Source of the DNA: Chaetoderma sp. LZ-2023a
Taxonomy: Eukaryota; Mollusca; Caudofoveata; Chaetodermatida; Chaetodermatidae
Assembly (NCBI GenBank): GCA_034401795.1
Contig: CM067372.1
Coordinates: forward strand, 33,335,045-33,399,044
DNA: 64,000 nucleotides
Direction: 5' to 3'
Shown: piece by piece, positions 52,956-60,368 of the stretch
Layout: each line of letters starts with the position of its first letter
Position numbering within the stretch: the first letter of the stretch is position 1
Notes under the pieces: model-generated
Databases searched by the model: none
What the model was told of the DNA's origin: nothing
What the model saw: only the letters and a program-made list of their open reading frames with translations
Made by a program: the position numbers and the translations under genes

Positions 52956-53130
52956 GCATTCTCCTTCGATCAATACTCACCATTCTGTTACTTCTGATAT
53001 ACAGCTGGCCTTGACAGCGGCTCTAGGATTATAGACTTAGAAAGCTTTACCGACTCCTGGGAACCGGGTACTCGGCTCCCAACTGCCGAGTACCCGTTTA
53101 CCATAGAGCTCATTCTTGTTTGCATAGCAA
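52956..53130 (-). repeat. DIRS 3 left inverted terminal repeat
   Basis: Reverse complement of the right repeat: CAATACTCACCATTCTGTTA, AGCGGCTCTAGGATTATAGA, CGACTCCTGGGAACCGGGTA, GTTTACCATAGAGCTC. Confidence 0.92.
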
Positions 53131-54047
53131 CAAGAGCAATACATGCTTTCTGCATTGAGGATTTTAGTGTTTTTTTGTGAAAGAAAATCTAAGTCTTTAA
53201 TCTGTAGTGATAGTTTGTGTGTTCGTGAAAGGATTAACTAAAGGATACTATGGAGAATACCGCCGAAGATAACCAGGTTGTATCATTCTTTATTATCCAT
53301 AGTTAAAAGACTTAGGTCTCTAAATTTCGCTGTGTCGCATGTTCCAATTTCTGATCCCATAGAATCTGGGACGTGTGCTAACAACGATATATGCCAGACG
53401 ATCGCCTTCTTTAACCCCCAACAGGCAATCGGCAGATATGAAAATAGGTGTTATGCTACGGTATTTCTAACACAAATATCGGCTGACGTCGTTCTCCGTA
53501 GGAACCGAGCGGGTGACGTCACACCCGGTCGCTCGGATGTTTATGTGAAGAAAAAATTTTCATTAATTCGCGCATCTTGTTCTGGGTGCTGCGTACTAAA
53601 AATGGTACCGGAAACTTTAGAATGATCAAGTTTACGTGCGATCACGATCGGTTTGCAATGATCGGTGGTTTCAAAATTCTTGAGTAGATGCGTGGTCTGC
53701 GGTTTTACCGTGTGATACAGCAGTTTGTTATACATTTTGTTGTTTTCTTCACATATCGTGCTGCTTTCGTTAGGAGTATAATTTATATTGATTAGTAAAT
53801 ATACCCCGAATGCTATGCGATATGATTCCTGGAGCCGTTACACATCCTGGAGGATCTATTATGGGTGTGTTTAATGCCCGCCTCGTTCTTGTCGTCATAA
53901 TCAATGCGATCGTTGTTGTAACGTGGCGGGGTGGGGTGCGGGAGGGTTACAGTTAATTTATGAGTCAAATTATTTGAAAATTAATTGTCTGCCTTCCATC
54001 CGGGTCTCGTTCCGCTTGTTTATTGTAGGTTTGTGCTTATGTTATAG
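53131..54047 (+). other. DIRS 3 leader
   Basis: About 0.9 kb without a supported ORF between the terminal repeat and gag. Confidence 0.6.
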
Positions 54048-56097
54048 GCCAAGCCAGCCCCGCCATCATGTGACGAATGCCATAAGTTTGTCCGTGTCGT
54101 GTTCAAGGACCATGTCTGTTTTAGGTGTGCCCTGTGTAATATTGATCATAGGTGTAATGTTTGTGCAGTGTGGTCCGTTGAGATGATGGTTAAGTTCCTT
54201 GCCCAGAAGGACTTGGCTGGGTCTGACGCGGGGTCAGGCGGTCCGAGAGTAAATCGTGGAGCGCCCGGTTCAGCCGGTGGGGGTGCTCCACGTCCCCAGC
54301 TGGAGGTGGCGGAGATGGCATCGCCGGCGTGGTTTGGTCCGGCTATGCAGGGTTTTCTGCATAGCGTTCTGCCCACGCTGGTGTCGTCCCTGCTACCAAA
54401 GGTTGGGGGGCAGTTTCTCCCCATGCCTGGTACGGATCCTGTCCTCGGACAGGATTCTGGACTGGTTACCGAGGGGCCCGTCTCGTACGGCCCCCTGGCG
54501 GGTCCGTCTGGCTTCGGCCAGACGGGTTCTGTCTCTGCGGCCACCTCCGGGTGGTCCAGTAGCGGTGGCCGGTCCGTCAGGTGTGGGAGCCGTCCGCCAG
54601 GACGGCTCCACGGTTTATTCGTCTAGTGACGGCTCTTCGGAGTCTGAAGACGATGAGGCCGAGGAGGAGAGGTTGCTGCGGCCAGTGAAGCCGCAGGTGG
54701 AGAATATGGAGGTTGATTCCGTCCTGGACGGAACCGGCCTCCATTTGTCTGGTTTGGCGCAAGCCAGGTCAGCGGCTCCGCCTGCGGCTGAGGCCAATCC
54801 GTTACCGTGCACCGGTTCCGCGCGGCTTGGTTTGTCACCAGCCGTCAGGGGAACCGGTGTGCCGGGCCAGGCGTGGTACTCACCTATCTCGCCTGGTCCG
54901 GCAGCCGGACATGGGGTGCCGTTGGCGCCCGTGGCCGGCTATGGTTCCGCCACGGTTACGGGTCCGTACGGTTTTCCGTGCGGACCTACCCCATGGACCG
55001 GAGTGTTTCATGGGGTGGCGGCGGAACCATGTGGTAGCGGAGTGCCTGGCGTGTCAGCCGTGGCTCCTGGCCAGGAGGCCATGGCTGGCAGACCCGTAAG
55101 CATGTCAACGGGTGACGTGTTTGCGGGGGTATCTTCTTCGGAGTTAGATTGGTCTGATGCTCTGGCGTGGCTAGCCAGAGTTGACCCGTCTGTGGTTTCG
55201 GCCACGGCCGATGAAGATGCGCCCCGTCCGTCGGTTGCGTCGATTAGGACGGGGATTTTGCCCGCGGCCCGGATCCAGTCAGTGGGACTGGATCCACGGT
55301 TCATTGATTTGTTGGATGCTATTTATAGTAAACAACTAATGACCAAGGGTCAGCTCCCTGCGGCCTCCAGGGAGGTGCGGGCAAGGTGCCGTATTCCGCG
55401 GGGTGAATACGACAGGTATGGTGTAGTCCCGTCGGTCACGGAGGATGACCGATGGGTACTGGGCGTCCAGAGTGCCGGGTCGGGTGGTCCCGGTCCGGCA
55501 CTAGTGGATAAGGCCCAGGTACACCAGGAAGAAGTCCTGGCCCTATGCGATGAGGGTGTGAGGGCAGCCATGAGCGCTGTCAATCACTCCTATCGTCTAC
55601 TTCAGTCGGTGTGGGCTGAAGCGGGGGCAGGCCACCCTGTGCCACCTGTGGCGCTATCGTGCGTTAATGACGGCTTGGTGCTGTCAATGGACGCATTGGC
55701 AAGGGTGCAAGCGCGTGTGACGAAGTCCAGGAGGCAAATGGTCATTGACCATATGCGTCCGGCTACGGCAGTCAGGGAGCGTCTTCTTGGGACGCCCCTG
55801 ACAGGGCCTAGCATCTTTGGTGGCCAAGCGCGGGCCATCTTAGAGGACACCGCCAGTATTGCGCAGAATCGGTTAGCGGTAAATCTCCAGCTAGAGCTGG
55901 TGCGGCAAGCGCACGCACTAGGGGCTGTGGGCAAGCCGCTAACCGGACAGCCTTCAAAGAAACAGAAAAAGCATAAGGGCAAGGCGAAAGCCAGGCCTAT
56001 TGCGACGTCTGTTTCGGCTGGGTTCTCGGAGCCGCCGCCGGCGAAGAAACCCAGGAAGGCTGTAGAGGCGCCTACCCTCCCCCAATGTTGCTCCTGA
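54048..56097 (+). pseudogene. DIRS 3 gag-like ORF1 with a frameshift
   Basis: Structural ORF of the retrotransposon. The N-terminal part lies in one frame from just after a TAG at 54045: CDECHKFVRVVFKDHVCFRC, then ALCNIDHRCNVCAVWSVEMM, a Cys/His zinc-binding motif, continuing to about 54550. From about 54550 the coherent reading moves to a second frame: GPVAVAGPSGVGAVRQDGST, acidic SSESEDDEAEEE, then LDPRFIDLLDAIYSKQLMTK in the core. It ends basic (KKQKKHKGKAKARP, PAKKPRK) at TGA 56095-56097. The frame change implies a 1-bp indel near 54550. At the C run 56076-56082 a one-base slip would extend the tail into a (GK)n-rich stretch up to about 56165. No ATG is evident for the zinc-motif frame. 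Confidence 0.75.
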
Positions 56098-59000
56098 CCG
56101 CCCTAGAGGTGGTAAGGGCAAGGGGAAGGGTAAGGGTAAGGCCTCAAAGGGCGAACAGAAGGGGCCGAAGCGTACCTGAGGGTACGCAAGCTCCCTTCAT
56201 ATCCGCCTGGACCGCACCTGTGCGACAGGAACAGCGGTGCCAGTTATACCCGTCGTACCTAGAACGAAATGGTTCTCACTCTCTCTCGTTAAGAAAGGGG
56301 GGGGGGGCGGACTGCGAGCCGGACAACCCTGTTAGACGTCGAGGCGTCTATGGTGGGTGGAAGGCTCATGCGTTTCGTCGAGGTTTGGCGAGGTGTGACG
56401 TCAGACAGTCTGGTCCTGGGATGGTTATCCCAGGGTTACATGCCGGAGTGGTGGGACTTTCCACCACAAAATCTGTCTTTGGCACCAGTCTGGACACCCG
56501 TACCAAGGGAGCCAGACAAGTTAGAAGCCGTTCAAAAGGAAGTGTCGGGTTTGCTTCTGAAGGGAGCAATAAAACCAGCAAACCGGAACACTCCAGGCTT
56601 CTATTCAAACATGTTCCTTGTCCCCAAGAGCACGGGGGGATGGAGACCCATACTCAATCTCAGGCCATTAAATTGGTTTATCCATACGCCTCGGTTCCAG
56701 ATGGAAACACCGAGGTCGGTAATGGCGGGATTGAGGAAAGGAATGTGGTGTGTATCGATCGATCTGAAAGATGCATATTTTCACATTCCGATCAATCGGA
56801 GTTGGCACAGGTTTCTGAGATTTGCGTTTCAGAATCAAGTATGGGAGTTTACAGTTCTCCCGTTTGGCCTGTCGACAGCTCCGAGGGTTTTCACAAGAGT
56901 GGTCCTTGCGGTGACAGCGTTTCTCAGAAAAGAGAACGTGGCGCTACACACCTACATAGACGACTGGCTGCTCAAGGCAGACTCGGCAGCCAGGTTGAAC
57001 GTGGATACTGCTCTGACTCTGAAGTTACTTTCAGATCTAGGCTGGATAGTCAACGAGGAGAAATCCGAGTTGACACCCACTCAACATTTCGTTTATTTGG
57101 GGATGCGATTCGACCTAGAGGAGGGCAGGGTTTACCCGTCAGAGCCCAGAGTGGTGTCTCTGTTAGCCATCCTCGGGAGTTTTCGAGTGGGAAACCACAT
57201 TCAGGCGAGGCGGTTCCTTCAGATGCTGGGCATGATGGTCTCCATGGAGCAGGTTATCCCGTACGCTGCTCTAATGCGAAGACCTATCCAGTTGTATCTG
57301 ATGTCTCTGTGGAAACAGAGAACAGAACCCCTGTCAAAACTGGTGCCAGTTTTGGAGCCGATAATATCGCATCTTCTATGGTGGAAACAGCGTCAGAATC
57401 TCCTAATAGGGGTTTCGCTGCACCTACCCCACCCCCAGCTGTCCGTTTACACGGATGCATCGCTGGAAGGGTGGGGTGCCTGCCTGGGAGAACACCAGGT
57501 CTCGGGCACATGGACTCTCCCGGAGAGTCAGCTGCATATCAATCTGTTGGAAATGATGGCAGTGGAACTGGCGTTGGAAGAGTTCCTTCCGATGATCAGG
57601 GGCAAGGTGATATTGATACGGTCGGACAATTCGACAGTAGTATCATATATAAATCGCCAAGGAGGGACCAGGTCGCCCACCCTGTGCATCAGGGTGTGGC
57701 ACTTGATTCAATGGTGCAGGAATTACTCGGTTGTTTTGAAAGCAGCTCATATTCCTGGCCGATTGAACATTCTGGCGGATGCTTTGTCTCGCAGACAGAG
57801 AATCCTGCCAACAGAATGGTCCCTCAACCCTCCAGTTCTGCGACGGATCTTCGAGCATTGGGGCAAACCCAACGTGGACTTGTTCGCCACAAAGGAAAAT
57901 GCTCAAATCATGACATATGTCTCGCCGATTCCAGATCCAAATGCCGTCGATACAGACGCTCTGGCGATAAGCTGGAGAGGGATGCACGCTTACGCGTATC
58001 CACCCACCATTCTTCTACCGAAGGTATTGGTGAAGGTCAGGGAGGAACCGTGTCTGGTCCTGCTAATAGCGCCATATTGGCCGAGCAGGGCGTGGTTCAC
58101 GGATCTTCTAGATCTGCTGGTGGAAAATCCTGTGCAGTTGCCCGAGATTCCGAACATAATCTCCCAGGCCAAGGGACGCTTCCTACACGAGCGTCCCGAA
58201 ATGTTCAAATTGACTGCGTGGATGTTGTCAAACAACGTTCCACGTCGGAAGGCTTTTCTCGACAGGCTGCTGATTTCATCGCGGCTGCGAGAAGGAGGTC
58301 AACCTTCAAGTCATATAACAACAAGGTTAACAGATTTGCAGACTGGTGTGAAGAAAAGGGTATTGATACCTTTCAATCCACTATTCAGCAAATAGCAGAC
58401 TTTCTCTGTGAGCTGTTCTTTACAGGACTAGCTCCCGTCACAATTGCTGGATACAAGTCAGCTTTGGCATCAGTTATCCCTTGTCTAGCCAACAGGGATA
58501 GTCCAGAGGTGGCCCAGTTAAACGTGATGTTGAAGGGAATGAGCAATCTCCGCCCGAGACAACCGGTAGTCATTCCAGCCTGGAGTCTATCTTTAGTGCT
58601 TAATGTACTGGCCAAGCACCCATTCGAACCGTTGCGTTCGGCTAGTCTAAAGCATTTGACTCTAAAGGCGGTCTTTCTATTGGCAGCTTCCTCAGCTAGA
58701 AGGCGCAGTGAGATCCATGCGCTTTCGGCAGAGAGGAACCGATTTATTGTTTCTGGAGAAGGTCTGCGTCTTCTGCCAAGAGCAGAATTTATGTCAAAGA
58801 ACCAATCTTTGAGATATCCCGGCAAACCGATCATTATACCGAAGTTAACCAGGTTTGATCGTGATGCCAGTGTCTGGTGCCCGGTCCGTGCTTTGACTAA
58901 GTACAAGAAACGGACTGACTCGTTACGGTCGAACGATAGACATCTGTGGATCTGCCATAAAAAGCCTTATGGCGCCGCATCCATGGATACTATCTCTCGT

Positions 59001-59237
59001 TGGGTGGTCGAATGCATTCAGACTACTCATGAGATGGCGACTGGGCACCAGGTGCAGGGCGTAAGGGCACACGATGTTAGAGGAATAGCCGCCTCGACCG
59101 CCCTTTACAATGGTGTTCCGTTAGAGGACATCATGGCCGTTGCACAATGGCACTGTGAGTCCTCATTTACGGATTACTATATGAGGGATGTGTCAGACTC
59201 AGCCAATCCACTCGCTTTAGCTGTTTTGAAACGATAG
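56085..59237 (+). CDS. DIRS 3 tyrosine recombinase ORF with long overlapping N-terminal extension (1050 aa)
   Basis: Tyrosine recombinase that inserts the circular DNA form of DIRS. The catalytic module occupies roughly the last 330 residues (from about 58240): a core-binding part (SYNNKVNRFADWCEEKGIDT), then SARRRSEIHALSA with the first Arg (about 58700), a beta-hairpin Lys region (FMSKNQSLRYPGK), HDVRG (His-x-x-Arg at 59068-59079), and QWHCESSFTDYYMRD with Trp/His and the Tyr nucleophile near 59178. The same frame is open for over 2 kb upstream, across the whole RT/RNase H gene in another frame, starting at an ATG that overlaps the gag stop. That extension is Ser/Arg/Gly-rich with no recognised domain; the real start of the recombinase is unknown. 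Confidence 0.9.
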   Translation: MLLLTALEVVRARGRVRVRPQRANRRGRSVPEGTQAPFISAWTAPVRQEQRCQLYPSYLERNGSHSLSLRKGGGADCEPDNPVRRRGVYGGWKAHAFRRGLARCDVRQSGPGMVIPGLHAGVVGLSTTKSVFGTSLDTRTKGARQVRSRSKGSVGFASEGSNKTSKPEHSRLLFKHVPCPQEHGGMETHTQSQAIKLVYPYASVPDGNTEVGNGGIEERNVVCIDRSERCIFSHSDQSELAQVSEICVSESSMGVYSSPVWPVDSSEGFHKSGPCGDSVSQKRERGATHLHRRLAAQGRLGSQVERGYCSDSEVTFRSRLDSQRGEIRVDTHSTFRLFGDAIRPRGGQGLPVRAQSGVSVSHPREFSSGKPHSGEAVPSDAGHDGLHGAGYPVRCSNAKTYPVVSDVSVETENRTPVKTGASFGADNIASSMVETASESPNRGFAAPTPPPAVRLHGCIAGRVGCLPGRTPGLGHMDSPGESAAYQSVGNDGSGTGVGRVPSDDQGQGDIDTVGQFDSSIIYKSPRRDQVAHPVHQGVALDSMVQELLGCFESSSYSWPIEHSGGCFVSQTENPANRMVPQPSSSATDLRALGQTQRGLVRHKGKCSNHDICLADSRSKCRRYRRSGDKLERDARLRVSTHHSSTEGIGEGQGGTVSGPANSAILAEQGVVHGSSRSAGGKSCAVARDSEHNLPGQGTLPTRASRNVQIDCVDVVKQRSTSEGFSRQAADFIAAARRRSTFKSYNNKVNRFADWCEEKGIDTFQSTIQQIADFLCELFFTGLAPVTIAGYKSALASVIPCLANRDSPEVAQLNVMLKGMSNLRPRQPVVIPAWSLSLVLNVLAKHPFEPLRSASLKHLTLKAVFLLAASSARRRSEIHALSAERNRFIVSGEGLRLLPRAEFMSKNQSLRYPGKPIIIPKLTRFDRDASVWCPVRALTKYKKRTDSLRSNDRHLWICHKKPYGAASMDTISRWVVECIQTTHEMATGHQVQGVRAHDVRGIAASTALYNGVPLEDIMAVAQWHCESSFTDYYMRDVSDSANPLALAVLKR
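56293..58395 (+). CDS. DIRS 3 reverse transcriptase / RNase H
   Basis: Copies the element's RNA and degrades the template strand. The frame opens after a TAA at 56290; the first ATG is 56350 (681 aa from there). From that ATG: GGRLMRFVEVW leader (3-13), SIDLKDAYFHIPI motif A (about 135), FTVLPFGLSTAPRVFTR motif B (about 165), catalytic box YIDDW (about 202). RNase H follows with all acidic residues visible: YTDAS (367), NLLEMMAVE (about 395), IRSDNSTVVSYINRQG (about 420) and ILADALSRR (about 475). A conserved post-RNase H tail follows (YAYPPTILLPKV, LIAPYWPSRAWFTDLLDLL). No breaks. A run of 11 G at 56297-56307 near the frame opening is a likely slippage spot. Confidence 0.95.
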   Translation, partial: ERGGGRTASRTTLLDVEASMVGGRLMRFVEVWRGVTSDSLVLGWLSQGYMPEWWDFPPQNLSLAPVWTPVPREPDKLEAVQKEVSGLLLKGAIKPANRNTPGFYSNMFLVPKSTGGWRPILNLRPLNWFIHTPRFQMETPRSVMAGLRKGMWCVSIDLKDAYFHIPINRSWHRFLRFAFQNQVWEFTVLPFGLSTAPRVFTRVVLAVTAFLRKENVALHTYIDDWLLKADSAARLNVDTALTLKLLSDLGWIVNEEKSELTPTQHFVYLGMRFDLEEGRVYPSEPRVVSLLAILGSFRVGNHIQARRFLQMLGMMVSMEQVIPYAALMRRPIQLYLMSLWKQRTEPLSKLVPVLEPIISHLLWWKQRQNLLIGVSLHLPHPQLSVYTDASLEGWGACLGEHQVSGTWTLPESQLHINLLEMMAVELALEEFLPMIRGKVILIRSDNSTVVSYINRQGGTRSPTLCIRVWHLIQWCRNYSVVLKAAHIPGRLNILADALSRRQRILPTEWSLNPPVLRRIFEHWGKPNVDLFATKENAQIMTYVSPIPDPNAVDTDALAISWRGMHAYAYPPTILLPKVLVKVREEPCLVLLIAPYWPSRAWFTDLLDLLVENPVQLPEIPNIISQAKGRFLHERPEMFKLTAWMLSNNVPRRKAFLDRLLISSRLREGGQPSSHITTRLTDLQTGVKKRVLIPFNPLFSK

Positions 59238-59735
59238 TTAGTGACCACACTGCTTTTCCCCTTTTTTCACTTTGGTAAGAAAAGAACCTAAAGCAGGCAT
59301 GGTCAAGCGAGAGGATGTCAACCAGATTGTGTCACTGATGGCCGAACCGGTGTATGGTTGTAGGCGGTACGTCTGAAGTCCTGTTATCATAAGGTAATTC
59401 AACAAGTGAGAGTTTTTTGTATTATGTATATGTATCATGTTCATTCATCTTATATATTCATGCTCATTCCCAGGCTAATACAAGCGATATGCAGGGAGTA
59501 GTTAACCCTCTTGGCATATTGGTGTTTCAGGCGAGATACATGTTCGTTAGTTCTCTCCCTTTTCTTAGGAGGAAAAAGGGGGTGGGGCTGTGACGCGAAT
59601 GTGATTCGGTTCCGTGAACTTGACGGTCCTTTTAGGTCTCCGTTAGTCAAGTTTGAAGTCTAAAATCTTTCTCCAAGGGGCAAAATTAGCATGTATGGCT
59701 TGCCCCTTCCCACCAGGTTACTGATCAAATCTGGT
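59238..59735 (+). other. DIRS 3 3' spacer
   Basis: Non-coding interval between the recombinase stop and the complementary region. No motif identified. Confidence 0.6.
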
Positions 59736-59838
59736 GTATATCAGAAGTAACAGAATGGTGAGTATTGATCGAAGGAGAATGCAGGAAATGTCAATTTCCC
59801 TTTCTCCGAGATCTAACAATACTCACCATTCTGTTACG
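59736..59838. repeat. DIRS 3 internal complementary region
   Basis: Left half GTATATCAGAAGTAACAGAA...GGAGAATGC is the complement of the left terminus (52956-53003). The right half GGAAATGTCAATTTCCCTTT...CATTCTGTTAC is the complement of the right terminus (60028-60083). The halves meet at TGCA. Confidence 0.93.
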
Positions 59839-60083
59839 GACCCAGCCTCCCAGCCCCACGGAGGCAAGCCATAGTTTTCTCTTGTTTGGTGGCTATGCAA
59901 ACAATATGAGCTCTATGGTAAACGGGTGCTCGGCAGTGGGGAGCCGGGTACCCGGTTCCCAGGAGTCGGTAAAGCTTTCTAAGTCTATAATCCTAGAGCC
60001 GCTGTCAGGGCCAGCTGTATATCAGAAGTAACAGAATGGTGAGTATTGTTAGATCTCGGAGAAAGGGAAATTGACATTTCCTG
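59839..60083 (+). repeat. DIRS 3 right terminal repeat, first copy
   Basis: Starts CGGACCCAGCCTCCCAGCCC (same block as in DIRS 1 and 2), includes CCGGGTACCCGG, and ends with AGTAACAGAATGGTGAGTAT and GACATTTCCTGCA. Confidence 0.9.
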
Positions 60084-60368
60084 CATTCTCCGAGATCTAA
60101 CAATACTCACCATTCTGTTACGGACCCAGCCTCCCAGCCCCACGGAGGCAAGCCATGGTTTTCTCTTGTTTGGTGGCTATGCAAACAATATGAGCTCTAT
60201 GGTAAACGGGTACTCGGCAGTGGGGAGCCGGGTACCCGGTTCCCAGGAGTCGGTAAAGCTTTCTAAGTCTATAGTCCTAGAGCCGCTGTCAGGGCCAGCT
60301 GTATATCAGAAGTAACAGAATGGTGAATATTGTTAGATCTCGGAGAAAGGGAAATTGACATTTCCTGC
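60084..60368 (+). repeat. DIRS 3 right end, extra tandem copy
   Basis: After the first terminus the sequence resumes TTCTCCGAGATCTAACAATA and repeats the terminal block almost unchanged, ending at a second GACATTTCCTGCA. Repeat spacing is 281 and 284 bp (GTATATCAG at 59736, 60017 and 60301). Confidence 0.9.

Larger units (their letters stand above)
52956..60368 (+). mobile_element. DIRS retrotransposon 3, GC-rich and nearly intact
   Basis: About 7.4 kb, clearly richer in GC than its surroundings. Order: left inverted terminal repeat (52956-53130), leader, gag, overlapping recombinase and RT/RNase H ORFs, 3' spacer, internal complementary region (59736-59838), right terminal repeat, then an extra tandem copy of the right end. 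Left terminus GCATTCTCCTTCGATC and right terminus ...GACATTTCCTGCA share GCA, and the complementary region joins both complements at TGCA. No target duplication is visible, as expected for tyrosine-recombinase integration. Confidence 0.93.

Noticed and set aside
53278..53625. Frame of 115 codons in the DIRS 3 leader as a separate gene
   Set aside because: No motif; it lies between the terminal repeat and gag, where DIRS has non-coding leader, and its start is not supported.
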